Shown here piece after piece: positions 52,185 through 60,930 of a stretch of DNA of 64,000 nt. Source of the DNA: DASUNQ01 sp035536455 (lineage in GTDB: Bacteria > Acidobacteriota > Thermoanaerobaculia > Multivoradales > UBA5704); assembly GCA_035536455.1 (NCBI GenBank), contig DATLOC010000003.1, forward strand, positions 38,349-102,348. The letters are read 5' to 3'. The translations under genes and the position numbers were made by a program. The notes below the pieces were generated by a model that saw only the letters and a program-made list of their open reading frames with translations, made no database searches and was not told the origin of the DNA. How positions within the stretch are numbered: position 1 is the first letter of the stretch; each line of letters starts with the position of its first letter.

Positions 52185-53920
52185 CGGTCACCCGCTGCCT
52201 GGTGCGCTCCGGCGCCTACCACGACTCGGTAGTGCTGATGCGCTTGCAGGCGGGGCTGGCCGAGCTGCCCGGCGTGGCGGACGCGGCGGTGGTGATGGGG
52301 ACGGAGGCGAACCGGGAGCTGCTCGCGGCGTCGGGGCTGCTGGTGGAGGAGGCGGCGCGGGCGCGGGCGGACGATCTGCTGGTGGTGGTCAAGGCGGATG
52401 ACGCGGCGGCTGCGGAGGCGGCGCTGGGGCGGGTGGACGCGCTCCTTGCGACGCGCGCCTCGGCGGCGGCGGACGGCGCCTTCCGGCCGTGGACGCTCGC
52501 CTCGGCGGTCAAGCTCCTGCCGGAGGCGCGGTGGGTGCTGGTCTCGGTGCCGGGGCGCCACGCGGCGGCGGTGGCGCGCGAGGCGCTCGGGCTCGGCCGC
52601 CACGTCTTCCTCTACAGCGACAACGTGGCGCTGGCCGACGAGATCGAGCTCAAGCGGACGGCGCGCGAGCGGGGGCTGCTGGTCATGGGGCCGGACTGCG
52701 GCACGGCGATCGTCGGCGGCGTCGGCTTCGGCTTCGCCAACCGCGTGCGGCGGGGCGCGATCGGACTGATCGGCGCCTCCGGCACCGGGCTTCAGGCGGT
52801 GGCGAGCCGGATCCACGAGCTCGGCGCCGGCGTGTCGCAGGCGCTCGGCACCGGCGGGCACGACCTCTCGGCAGAGGTCGGCGGCCCCACGGCGTCACAG
52901 GCGCTGGAGCTGCTGGCGCGCGACGAGGCGACACGCGTGATCGTCCTGATTTCTAAGCCCCCGGACCCAAGCGTCGTCGCAAAGCTCTTGCGGGAGGCGG
53001 GTGGGGTGGGGAAGCCGGTGGTCTGTTGCTTCCTTGGCATGCCGCTGCCGGTGCGCCGGTTGGGCGACATCCACTTCGCCGGCGGCCTCGACGAGGCGGC
53101 AGCAAGGGCGGTTGAGCTCGCCGACTTAGAACACTCCCGCGATCAGGCCGACAACCCCCGCCGTCATCCCGAGCGCAGCGAGGGATCTGGGCGGGGGAGC
53201 CTTCTGCGCGCCCTCTTCGCCGGCGGCACGCTTGCGAACGAGCTACTGCTCGCCCTCCGGCCGCTCGCCACGCCCCTTTACTCGAATCTTTCTTCACCCG
53301 GCGTTCGCCAACTCGAGGATCTGGGAAAAAGTCTCGCGCACACTATCCTCGACCTCGGCGACGACGAGCTGACCGTCGGCCGCCCGCACCCGATGCTCGA
53401 CAACACGCTGCGCCTGCGCCGCCTGCGGCAGGAAGCGGCGGACCCCGAGGTCGGGGCGATCCTCCTCGACGTCGTGCTCGGCGAGGGCGCCCACCCCGAC
53501 CCGGCCGCCGAGCTGGCGCCGGCCATCGACGAGGCGCGCGCCGCCGCGGCGCGGGATGGCCGCGAGCTCGCGGTGATCGTCCTGCTTGTCGGCACCGACG
53601 AAGACCCGCAGGGACTGGAGCGGCAGGCCGCGGCGCTCGGCGAAGCCGGCGCGCAGGTCGTCCGGACAGTGGGGGAGATGGTCGAGCGCTGGTGGATCCT
53701 GGAGATCGGGCGGCGCAGTGCGAAGGCCGCCGATCCGTCCCCCGGCCCGCCCGTCCCGCTCGCCGACCTCGCCGGACCGCCGGCTGCGATCAACGTCGGC
53801 CTGGAGTCCTTCCACGCCAGCCTCGTCACCCAGGGCGCCGCCGCCGTCCAGGTCGATTGGCGCCCGCCCGCCGGCGGCGACGAGCGCTTGGCCGGCATCC
53901 TCGCCAGGATGAAAGGCTGA
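52181..53920 (+). CDS. FdrA/AllF-family protein
   Basis: A 579-residue FdrA-type protein, with a succinyl-CoA-synthetase-like CoA-binding fold (G-P-D-C-G-T-A-I and G-A-S-G-T-G-L-Q) and a second domain with P-H-P-M-L-D. In E. coli, FdrA (AllF) belongs to the oxamate carbamoyltransferase of allantoin breakdown, with AllG and AllH. An AllG gene lies close downstream, which supports a ureide role. The GTG start overlaps the amidase stop. A dispersed repeat inside the gene adds H-P-E-R-S-E-G-S-G-R-G near residue 330, in a presumed surface loop. Confidence 0.88.
   Translation: MTVTRCLVRSGAYHDSVVLMRLQAGLAELPGVADAAVVMGTEANRELLAASGLLVEEAARARADDLLVVVKADDAAAAEAALGRVDALLATRASAAADGAFRPWTLASAVKLLPEARWVLVSVPGRHAAAVAREALGLGRHVFLYSDNVALADEIELKRTARERGLLVMGPDCGTAIVGGVGFGFANRVRRGAIGLIGASGTGLQAVASRIHELGAGVSQALGTGGHDLSAEVGGPTASQALELLARDEATRVIVLISKPPDPSVVAKLLREAGGVGKPVVCCFLGMPLPVRRLGDIHFAGGLDEAAARAVELADLEHSRDQADNPRRHPERSEGSGRGSLLRALFAGGTLANELLLALRPLATPLYSNLSSPGVRQLEDLGKSLAHTILDLGDDELTVGRPHPMLDNTLRLRRLRQEAADPEVGAILLDVVLGEGAHPDPAAELAPAIDEARAAAARDGRELAVIVLLVGTDEDPQGLERQAAALGEAGAQVVRTVGEMVERWWILEIGRRSAKAADPSPGPPVPLADLAGPPAAINVGLESFHASLVTQGAAAVQVDWRPPAGGDERLAGILARMKG
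53157..53197 (+). repeat. HPERSEGS-type repeat inside the fdrA-like gene
   Basis: A copy of the dispersed element with core CATCCCGAGCGCAGCGAGGG, followed by ATCTGGGCGGG. It is read in frame and encodes H-P-E-R-S-E-G-S, so it lengthens the protein without breaking it. Confidence 0.75.
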
Positions 53921-53924
53921 GGCC

Positions 53925-54665
53925 GTGCTGGGCGTCGTGCTCGTCTGGCTGGGGTTCGCGGTGATGCTCGCCGGCGCGATCTCGCTGCTCAAGCCCTTGC
54001 GCTTCCTCGGGGTGCGCAGCCGCCGCGCCGGCCTGGGCGTGCTCTTCCTCGGCCTGGTCCTCGTCGTCGTCGGCATGGCGCTGCCGGCGCCCACACGCCG
54101 GGCCCTGGCCCGCGCCACGCTCCTCGACGACTTCATGCCCGAGTGGCATTTCCGCGAGTTCCACGCCCTGCGCGTGCAGGCGCCGCGCGAGCGTGTCTAC
54201 GCTGCCGTCAAGTCGGTCACCGCCGACGAGATCAGCCTCTTCCGCCTGCTCACCTGGCTGCGCTCGCCGAGCCTGGTGCAGCGCGCGGAGAGCATCCTGG
54301 CGCCAGCGCCCGAAACACCGATCCTCGACGTCGCACAGCGCTCCGGCTTCCTCCTCCTTGCCGAGGAGCCGGAGCGCGAGATCGTCCTCGGGACGGTGGT
54401 CGTCGGCCGCGTTGCCCCGGGCAAGCACGGGCCGCAGGACTTCCTGCGGCTGACGCGACCCGGCTACGCCAAGGCGACGATCAACTTTCACGTCGCCGAC
54501 GACGACGCGGGCTGGTGCCTGCTGACGACCGAGACCCGCGTCTTCGCCACCAGCCCCGACGCCCGCCGCAGCTTCGCCGCCTACTGGCGGACGATCTACC
54601 CGGGGAGCGCCCTGATCCGGCGGATGTGGTTGCGGGCCGTCCGCGAGCGGGCGGAGGCCGCATGA
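53925..54665 (+). CDS. Membrane-anchored protein with a SRPBCC-like domain (inferred)
   Basis: A 246-residue protein. Two membrane helices lie at residues about 2-22 and 36-55, then a cytoplasmic or periplasmic domain of about 180 residues starts E-F-H-A-L-R-V-Q-A-P-R-E-R-V-Y-A-A-V and later T-I-N-F-H-V, T-T-E-T-R-V-F-A. This strand-helix-strand order resembles SRPBCC/START hydrophobic-ligand binding proteins, but the match is weak. It sits four bases after fdrA and overlaps allG as ATGA, so it is embedded in the putative ureide operon. Its role there is unknown. Confidence 0.6.
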   Translation: MLGVVLVWLGFAVMLAGAISLLKPLRFLGVRSRRAGLGVLFLGLVLVVVGMALPAPTRRALARATLLDDFMPEWHFREFHALRVQAPRERVYAAVKSVTADEISLFRLLTWLRSPSLVQRAESILAPAPETPILDVAQRSGFLLLAEEPEREIVLGTVVVGRVAPGKHGPQDFLRLTRPGYAKATINFHVADDDAGWCLLTTETRVFATSPDARRSFAAYWRTIYPGSALIRRMWLRAVRERAEAA

Positions 54666-55921
54666 GCGTCGATCGAGCTAACGAAACCGCCGTCGGACGG
54701 ATGCTCGCCGCGCGGCCGCGCCTCGTCGCGGTGGGGCGTGCGGACGAGGTCGTGCCGGGCTTCCGCCCCGGGTTGCTCCTCCACGCCGGGCCGCCGATCG
54801 AGTGGGCCCAAGCCTCGGGGCCGTTGCGCGGCGCGGTCGTCGGCGCGCTCCTTTTCGAAGGGCTCGCGGCGGACGAGGCGGCGGCGGAGGGGCTCGTCGA
54901 GCGCGGCGAGGTGGCGCTCGAGCCCTGCCACCACCACGCCGCCGTGGGGCCCATGGCGGGGGTGATCTCGCCGTCGATGCAGGTCTACGTCGTCGAGGAC
55001 GCCGAGCACGGCGGCCGCGCCTTCTCCAACTTCAACGAGGGGTACGGCAAGGTGCTGCGCTACGGCGCCTACTCCGAGGAGGTGCTGGCAAGGTTGCGCT
55101 GGATCAACGGGACGCTGGCGCCGCTGGTAGGGGAGGCGGTCGAGCGCGCCGGCGGGCTCGACATGAAGGCGCTCGCCGCCGAGGCGCTGACCATGGGCGA
55201 CGAGGGGCACAACCGCAACCGCGCCGGGTCGCTGCTGATGCTCAAGGCGCTGGCGCCGCACCTCGCGCGCGCGGCCCGCGACGCCGAGACCGCCGCCGCG
55301 GTCCTCGACTTCCTCGGCGGTAATGGGCTCTCGGTGCTGAACCCTCTGATGGCGGCGTGCAAGGCGATGGCCGACGCCGCGCACGGCGTGGAGGAGAGCA
55401 CGATCGTCACCGCCATGGCGCGCAACGGCACCGACTTCGGGATTCGCGTCAGCGGCCTCGGCGACCGCTGGTTCACGGCCACGGCCACGGTGCCGCAGGG
55501 CCTCTACTTCCCCGGCTTCTCCGGCGCCGACGCCAACCCCGACATCGGCGACAGCACGATCACCGAGACGGTGGGGCTCGGTGCCTTCGCCATGGCCGCC
55601 GCGCCGGCCATCGTCACCTTCATCGGTGGCACCCCGCAGGACGCTCTCCACGCCACCCTCGAGATGTATGAGATCACCGCCGCCGAGAACCCGCAGCTCA
55701 CGATCCCGGCCCTCGGCTTCCGCGGCACGCCTACTGGCATCGACCTGAGAAAGGTCGTCGAACTCGGCGTCACGCCGCGCGTCAACACCGGTATCGCCCA
55801 CAAGCTCCCCGGCGTCGGCCAGATCGGCGCCGGCCTGGTGCGCCCGCCGCTCGAAGTCTTCGAGCAGGCGCTCCTGGCGTGGGCGGAGACCTATCTTGAC
55901 AGCTCCGCTCCAGTGACTTAG
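54662..55921 (+). CDS. AllG-like protein (DUF1116/YlbE family)
   Basis: A 419-residue DUF1116 protein. The family's strongly conserved centre is visible: G-A-V-V-G-A, H-H-H-A-A-V-G-P-M-A-G-V-I-S-P-S-M, the segment M-G-D-E-G-H-N-R-N-R-A, and N-G-T-D-F-G-I-R-V-S-G. In E. coli AllG (YlbE) works with AllF (FdrA) in oxamate carbamoyltransfer during allantoin degradation. An AllF-type gene lies just upstream here, but AllH and a carbamate kinase are not in the window. A good promoter for the next operon lies inside its 3' end. Confidence 0.85.
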   Translation: MSVDRANETAVGRMLAARPRLVAVGRADEVVPGFRPGLLLHAGPPIEWAQASGPLRGAVVGALLFEGLAADEAAAEGLVERGEVALEPCHHHAAVGPMAGVISPSMQVYVVEDAEHGGRAFSNFNEGYGKVLRYGAYSEEVLARLRWINGTLAPLVGEAVERAGGLDMKALAAEALTMGDEGHNRNRAGSLLMLKALAPHLARAARDAETAAAVLDFLGGNGLSVLNPLMAACKAMADAAHGVEESTIVTAMARNGTDFGIRVSGLGDRWFTATATVPQGLYFPGFSGADANPDIGDSTITETVGLGAFAMAAAPAIVTFIGGTPQDALHATLEMYEITAAENPQLTIPALGFRGTPTGIDLRKVVELGVTPRVNTGIAHKLPGVGQIGAGLVRPPLEVFEQALLAWAETYLDSSAPVT

Positions 55922-55924
55922 AGT
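55896..55924 (+). promoter_or_regulatory. Putative promoter of the caspase cassette
   Basis: TTGACA, a 17-base spacer and TAGAGT form a good sigma70-type promoter 83 bases upstream of the TPR gene. It overlaps the end of the preceding gene. A perfect GTGACT-TAG-AGTCAC palindrome (55913-55927) covers the -10 region and could bind a regulator. Confidence 0.55.
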
Positions 55925-56006
55925 CACCGTAAGTTCCACATCGTAAGGGTTAAAGACTAGGCGCCAAGCACGGTGCGGCGTCTGGATTTCGCGGGAGGAG
56001 CGATCA

Positions 56007-56789
56007 ATGGCTAGCTCCCCGGGCTGGGTCGCCCGTGTGAGAGAGTCTGTCAGAAGCCACCCTGTTGGATTGGCGATGGGGTTGATCGGTACCATTCTTT
56101 CTATCGCCGCCTCCGTCGCTGAGCTCACAGGATTCAACGTCCGCGACCTCGCCCAACGGTGGAGCTCTGCTGCGCCGGCCACGCTCAGTAGCGAAACTCG
56201 ATCGGTACTGCGGGCGCGGCTGCGCCCACTAACCGCGGACGGTGCGCTCTCGGTTGATGAGTCCCGAGAGCTGCGCGCCTACGTGGCGAATCTGAAATTG
56301 GAAGCGCAGCCGGCCGAGCAATACCTGGTGGAGATCGAGCCGCGAATGCTGCAGGCTGCGAGGAACGCCCAGGAAGGCGCCGAGCTGGCCGCTCAGGAGA
56401 GGTTCCCCGAAGCGCGAGCCCGCTTCCGCGAAGCCACCCGCCTCGACGGCGAGAACGCTACCGCGTGGGCCAATCTCGGCGGCGCGGCCCTCGAGCTGGG
56501 GGTTACGACGGAAGCCGAGGCCGCCCTGCGCAAGGCACTGGCGCTCGAACCCCAGAGCATCGAGGCGAATTACAACCTCGGCGCCTGTCTGGCGGCGCAG
56601 AAGCGCGGCCCCGCCGCTCTCGACCATCTCGAGCGGTCCATGACCCTCTTGTTACACGGAGATGCGCCCCCGGTTTTCAGCCGCCAGGCCCTCCTCGACG
56701 ACCTGCAGACGAGCGATGACTTCTCCGCGCTGCGCGGCTCCGATCGCTTCGACGCCCTGATTCGACGGATTTATGCCGATTTCCGTTGA
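56007..56789 (+). CDS. Membrane-anchored TPR protein
   Basis: A 260-residue protein with one N-terminal membrane helix (residues about 20-40, L-A-M-G-L-I-G-T-I-L-S-I-A-A-S) and at least three TPR-like repeats at residues about 110-215 (A-R-A-R-F-R-E-A-T-R-L-D, A-W-A-N-L-G-G-A-A-L, N-Y-N-L-G-A-C-L-A). TPRs bind partner proteins. Its 3' end overlaps the caspase gene by 17 bases, so it is translationally coupled and may recruit or sense for the protease. GGGAGGAG precedes the ATG. Confidence 0.8.
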   Translation: MASSPGWVARVRESVRSHPVGLAMGLIGTILSIAASVAELTGFNVRDLAQRWSSAAPATLSSETRSVLRARLRPLTADGALSVDESRELRAYVANLKLEAQPAEQYLVEIEPRMLQAARNAQEGAELAAQERFPEARARFREATRLDGENATAWANLGGAALELGVTTEAEAALRKALALEPQSIEANYNLGACLAAQKRGPAALDHLERSMTLLLHGDAPPVFSRQALLDDLQTSDDFSALRGSDRFDALIRRIYADFR

Positions 56790-57969
56790 GCGGCGTGCCG
56801 TGCCGCTTTTCGCGGCGGCTCTCGTCGCGGCGTCGCTCGTCGGGAAGGTCAATCCCGCGGCGGCGCAGGAGAGCGCCGGCTGCCGCCAGGCGCGGCAGAT
56901 CGTGGCAGAGGTCGCTCGGCTCTACGCCGCCGATGCCCCGAATCACGCGGCCCTGCTCAATCGCCTCGCCACGGCGCGCGACCTCTGCCCCTCGCTCGGC
57001 GAGGCTTGGAAGTACTCGGCCTGCGCCGCGAGAGCGCTGGGACAGGAGGCGAAGGCCCGGGTCTACGCCGATCGCGCCGTTCTCAACGGCGTTGCGGACC
57101 TGGACTGCGGGGCGGACAGCGGTACTGCCGCGCCGCGGCCCCTGGCCGACCTCGGTCCGATCCGGGACAAGCATGCCCTGGTGGTAGGGATCGGCACGTT
57201 CGCGGACCCGGACGTCAAGCAGCTTTTCTACACCGCAAAAGATGCGAAGGACTTCTACGCCTATCTAGTCGATCAGCAGGGAGGGCGCTTCGATCCGAAG
57301 AACGTCGTGATGCTGATCGACAAGCAGGCGACCCGCTCGGCCATCCTCAAGGCGGTGCAGCGCATTTTTGAGCGCGCGCACGAGGAGGACCTGCTCGTGG
57401 TCTACATCAGCACCCACGGCTCACCCAGTGAGGATGACAAGGGCCTACAAGGCGTCGGCTACATCATTACCTACGACACGGAATACGCAAACCTGTATGT
57501 CGATGCGCTCGAGTTCCAAGACTTCTCGGAGAAGATCGCGTTGATCAAGGCGCGGCGCAAGGTCACGTTCCTCGACACCTGCTACAGCGGCCAAGCGCTG
57601 CAGCGGGGCGCCAAGAGCCTCTCGATCCAACCGTTGAACGTGTCGGCCGCCACCGCGAAGCTCTTCACCTCTGTCGAAGGCAGCTATCTCATCACGTCGA
57701 GTAACTCGTCCGAGCAGTCGTGGGAGAGCGACCGCCTGCGCAACAGCTTTTTTACCTACTACCTTCTCGATGCACTCCGGCAGGGCGAGGAGCCGCGCAC
57801 TCTGAAGGAGGTCTTCGCCGACCTGTCGCGCAAGGTCGCGGCGAAGGTCCAGGAGGAGAAAAGAGCGCCCCAGAACCCGCAGCTCCATCCATCGACCGCA
57901 CCGGCCGACGTGCGCATCGGCGCGCCACCGGTCGCCAGGTCCGAATCCCCTCCCACCGAGCCCAATTAG
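56773..57969 (+). CDS. Exported caspase-like (peptidase C14) protein
   Basis: A 398-residue protein with a signal-like N-terminus (residues 8-33, cleavage near A-A-A-Q) and a caspase/metacaspase domain. The fold starts H-A-L-V-V-G-I-G near residue 135. The catalytic dyad is complete: His215 in I-S-T-H-G and Cys270 in F-L-D-T-C-Y-S-G. A TPR-like helical segment lies between the signal and the protease. Caspase-like enzymes cleave after Arg/Lys or Asp; specificity is unknown. It is translated with the TPR protein and followed by two envelope proteins, suggesting a dedicated protease module. Confidence 0.9.
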   Translation: MPISVERRAVPLFAAALVAASLVGKVNPAAAQESAGCRQARQIVAEVARLYAADAPNHAALLNRLATARDLCPSLGEAWKYSACAARALGQEAKARVYADRAVLNGVADLDCGADSGTAAPRPLADLGPIRDKHALVVGIGTFADPDVKQLFYTAKDAKDFYAYLVDQQGGRFDPKNVVMLIDKQATRSAILKAVQRIFERAHEEDLLVVYISTHGSPSEDDKGLQGVGYIITYDTEYANLYVDALEFQDFSEKIALIKARRKVTFLDTCYSGQALQRGAKSLSIQPLNVSAATAKLFTSVEGSYLITSSNSSEQSWESDRLRNSFFTYYLLDALRQGEEPRTLKEVFADLSRKVAAKVQEEKRAPQNPQLHPSTAPADVRIGAPPVARSESPPTEPN

Positions 57970-57983
57970 AAAGGGAGCGCAAG

Positions 57984-59303
57984 ATGAAAGCTCGAATCTC
58001 GTTCTGTCTGTTCGTCACCCTGCTCAGCGCGGGCATCCTGCATGCCAAGGAAGGCTTCGGGATCATGAAGAAGCTCGTCACCCTGCGCCGCACCAATCCG
58101 GCGGAGGTGTTGATCACCGGCACCCGCATCCACGCCACGGCCAAGGGCAAGGGGCAGGACGAGCAGGAGATCGCCACGCAGGTCGCCACGCGCCTGGACA
58201 GCGAGCTGGTGCAGCACGACGCGCGCCTCACCCTCGATGCGCAGCGGCCGCAGACGGTCGTTGAGGTGACGGTCCTGCACAACACGTTCGAGACCAAGTG
58301 GGAACAGCGCACCGGCATTCGTCAAGAGCCGGCCGGAAGGGACGCCAAGGGCAAGATGCAGTATCGCCAGGTAGAGGTCCAGCTGCGCTATCAGGTGGTC
58401 AACCATCGTTTCGGAGCTTCCTACACGGTGCAGGACGAGCGCTCCAAGAAGACGCTGTTCGCCGACTCGCTGGACCTCGCCTACAACGAGGATTTTCAGG
58501 ACGGCCACAACGCGCCTACCGAAGCCGACCGGATCGCCTTCGCAGTGCAGTACACCGTCGGGCAGATCGTCTACAAGCTGACGCCCACGGAGGAGATGCT
58601 GCAGGTCCTAGTGCCCAAGGGGACCTTCGAAGACTTCATTAACCTCGCCGAGGCGGGACTCTGGAGCCGGTACTCGGAGACGATCGAGGCGCGGCCGGCG
58701 CTGTCGAACCCGGCGGAAGAGGCCTACCGGCAGTACGCTCTGGGTCTCGCTTACGAGGCGCTCGGCTACGGCGCCGACAGCACCGAGACGACCCTGCGCT
58801 ACCTCGAACAGTCGGCGCAGCACTACAATAGCGCCCTCTCGCTCAACCCGAAGGAAGACTTCTTCTCCAAACCCTACGAGGGCTCGTTCGTCAGTGCCGT
58901 CGGCAGGGTGTCGGTCAACACGCTGCGCGGCATGAGCGGGCAGGAGCCGATCGCAGCCACTCGCCGGCAGGCCCCGGCACCGCTGCAGCGAGTCCAGGCG
59001 GCAATGAAGAAGTACCAGACGCTGCTCAGCCAGAACGAGATCCGCACCGCCAAGGCGAGCGATGCCGGAGCAAAAGCGCTCGGCGCCGCCAGCACCGCCG
59101 GCACCGCGGCACCGCAGGGGATGGCCAACGCCGACGTCATCGCCATGATCAAAGGTGGAGTTCCGGAAGAGATCGTGTTGAACGCCATCGACAGCGCCGA
59201 GCAGTGCGCGTTCAACACCGCGCCTACCGGCCTGATCGAGCTGTCGAAGGCCAAGGTCGGGAAAGAAGTCCTCCAGCGGATGCAGGACAAGTCCTGCGAA
59301 TGA
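57984..59303 (+). CDS. Secreted protein of the caspase cassette
   Basis: A 439-residue protein with a signal peptide (ends A-G-I-L-H-A). The N-terminal half is beta-rich and charged. The middle is helical and TPR-like (Y-R-Q-Y-A-L-G-L-A-Y-E-A-L-G-Y). The last 60 residues show a motif common in acidobacterial exported proteins: N-A-D-V-I-A-M-I-K-G-G-V-P-E-E-I-V-L-N-A-I and T-G-L-I-E-L-S-K-A-K-V. No function is known. AAGGGAG lies seven bases before the ATG, 14 bases after the caspase stop; a role as substrate or regulator of the caspase is inferred from position. Confidence 0.7.
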   Translation: MKARISFCLFVTLLSAGILHAKEGFGIMKKLVTLRRTNPAEVLITGTRIHATAKGKGQDEQEIATQVATRLDSELVQHDARLTLDAQRPQTVVEVTVLHNTFETKWEQRTGIRQEPAGRDAKGKMQYRQVEVQLRYQVVNHRFGASYTVQDERSKKTLFADSLDLAYNEDFQDGHNAPTEADRIAFAVQYTVGQIVYKLTPTEEMLQVLVPKGTFEDFINLAEAGLWSRYSETIEARPALSNPAEEAYRQYALGLAYEALGYGADSTETTLRYLEQSAQHYNSALSLNPKEDFFSKPYEGSFVSAVGRVSVNTLRGMSGQEPIAATRRQAPAPLQRVQAAMKKYQTLLSQNEIRTAKASDAGAKALGAASTAGTAAPQGMANADVIAMIKGGVPEEIVLNAIDSAEQCAFNTAPTGLIELSKAKVGKEVLQRMQDKSCE

Positions 59304-59321
59304 TTTCGGGAGAGGTGAGCG

Positions 59322-60107
59322 ATGAGCCTCGTACTACTGCTTCTCGTCCTGGCAACTGATCCACCACCGGCGAGCGATCCGACCGGAGCGAAGGCCATGT
59401 TCAAGGATCCTTCGCTCAACGCCGTCCATTTCTCGCCGCGCGGGAGCGCGGAGAAGCCGCCCGGCAAGACGTTGCCGGCAGAGGCCCCGGAGAAGATGCC
59501 GAACGATCGACCGCGCCGGGCGGCTCTGCCGACACCCCTCCAGGCGCCCGCTCCGAGTCCGGCGCGACGGGCCGAACCGGTGCGCTCGATCGGAGTCCGT
59601 TTCTGGGTGCAGCAGGTCGATGATCGCGGGACGGTCCTGGGTGACGCGCAGGTGGGCCAGGTGTTCCACAGCGGTGACAGGATCCAGCTCGTCGTGGAGT
59701 CGAACACGGAGGGTTATCTCGCGGTCGTGCAGCAGGGATCGGACGGACACGCCGGGCTTCTGTTTCCGCGGGCAGGGGAAGAGCTGGGGCGCGTGCGCAT
59801 TCCGGCACATGCCAAGGTGGTCCTTCCGGACAACGAGCATTCGTTCACCTTTGACGAAAGGGCCGGGACGGAGCGGCTCCTGATCGTCCTAGCGCGCGAG
59901 CGCGAGGAGCTGGACGTCCTTCCCTTGCGCGGCGAAATGAGCTCGCACGACCTCGTCGCCGTGCAGAGCCTCGCGGCGAGTGAATTCGGTGCGAAGAACC
60001 TGGTCGTCCAGGCGTTCGCCGACCCCGAAGAGGACCCCGCAACATACGTGGTCAACCGCGCCGGGCGGGTCATCGTCCAGGAGATCGCTCTCGTGCATGA
60101 AGATTGA
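59322..60107 (+). CDS. DUF4384 domain-containing protein
   Basis: A 261-residue protein with a short hydrophobic N-terminus (L-V-L-L-L-L-V-L-A), a Pro/Ala-rich linker and, from about residue 90, a DUF4384 domain: G-D-R-I-Q-L-V-V-E-S-N-T-E-G-Y-L-A-V-V-Q and G-L-L-F-P-R. DUF4384 is found in envelope proteins and is often fused to or beside caspase-like proteases. Here it is the fourth gene of the cassette, 18 bases after the previous one, which strengthens the idea of a functional protease module. Confidence 0.85.
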   Translation: MSLVLLLLVLATDPPPASDPTGAKAMFKDPSLNAVHFSPRGSAEKPPGKTLPAEAPEKMPNDRPRRAALPTPLQAPAPSPARRAEPVRSIGVRFWVQQVDDRGTVLGDAQVGQVFHSGDRIQLVVESNTEGYLAVVQQGSDGHAGLLFPRAGEELGRVRIPAHAKVVLPDNEHSFTFDERAGTERLLIVLAREREELDVLPLRGEMSSHDLVAVQSLAASEFGAKNLVVQAFADPEEDPATYVVNRAGRVIVQEIALVHED

Positions 60108-60206
60108 ACGGAGGGCGCCACGGGAAGCTCCCGCGCCGTCGTGTTGTTTCCTTCGCCGGGCAATGCCGAGCTCGACGAGCTCGCGCTAGTCACGGAGGGA
60201 CCTCCT

Positions 60207-60497
60207 ATGTGCCGTAACATCAAGACCCTGCACAACTTCGCACCGCCCGCCTCGGACGACGAGGTCCGGGCGTCTTCCCTGCAGTTCGTCCGCAAGCTGA
60301 GCGGCTTCAGCAAGCCTTCCAAGGCGAACGAGGCCGCGTTCAACCGGGCTGTCGACGAGGTGGCGCGGGCCGCCCGGGAGCTGCTGGACTCGCTGGTGAC
60401 GAATACGCCGCCGCGCGATCGGGCGGTCGAGACGGCGAAGGCGCGGGCCCGCTCGGCGGAGCGTTTCCGCGCCGGCGAGGCGACGCCCGCGTCCTGA
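60207..60497 (+). CDS. DUF2277 family protein
   Basis: A 96-residue protein starting M-C-R-N-I-K-T-L-H-N-F, with F-V-R-K-L-S-G-F-S-K-P-S and N-E-A-A-F-N-R-A-V-D-E-V, the full pattern of DUF2277. The family's role is unknown. GGAGGGAC lies seven bases before the ATG. The TGA stop overlaps the CTG that may start the next gene. Confidence 0.92.
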   Translation: MCRNIKTLHNFAPPASDDEVRASSLQFVRKLSGFSKPSKANEAAFNRAVDEVARAARELLDSLVTNTPPRDRAVETAKARARSAERFRAGEATPAS

Positions 60498-60886
60498 CCG
60501 CGCCGCCGAAGAACCTGAGCCTCGATCACCACTTCCTGCTCGTCGATCGGACGGCCGGCCCGGCGCCGGTCTTCCGCGAGGCCCGCGACCGGGGGATCGC
60601 GCTCCACGACCACGTGCTGCGCTACTTCGGCGACGCGCTGGGTTGGGTGCCGACCGAGAACCTGGCGAGGGGAGGAGAGACCGGGACGGGGCTCAACTTC
60701 TGGGGCCCCACGGTGATCAGCCAGCGCGGGCTCTATTCATTCCCCGCCGACGAGCCGCAAGCGGGCAGCCACGAGGTCCTCGAGCTCGACCGCGACGAGC
60801 TGGTCGGCAAGCTCCGCCAGCTCGCCGACTGGGCCGACGTCGTCGTCCGCAGCCCCCGCCACTACATGCTGCACGAAGGCATCTGA
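60494..60886 (+). CDS. Small protein of unknown function, possible CTG start
   Basis: I do not recognise this protein. If it starts at CTG 60494 it overlaps the DUF2277 stop as CTGA and has 130 residues (T-A-P-P-K-N-L-S-L-D-H-H-F-L). The frame is open further upstream but has no ATG, GTG or TTG there. GTG at 60614 would give only 90 residues (L-R-Y-F-G-D-A-L-G). The body holds L-N-F-W-G-P-T-V-I-S and R-S-P-R-H-Y-M-L-H near the end. Gene spacing argues that it is real. Confidence 0.55.
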   Translation: MTAPPKNLSLDHHFLLVDRTAGPAPVFREARDRGIALHDHVLRYFGDALGWVPTENLARGGETGTGLNFWGPTVISQRGLYSFPADEPQAGSHEVLELDRDELVGKLRQLADWADVVVRSPRHYMLHEGI

Positions 60887-60930
60887 AGGCACGTTGCTAG
60901 ACTTCGAACTCTGACAAGGAGACTCGATCC

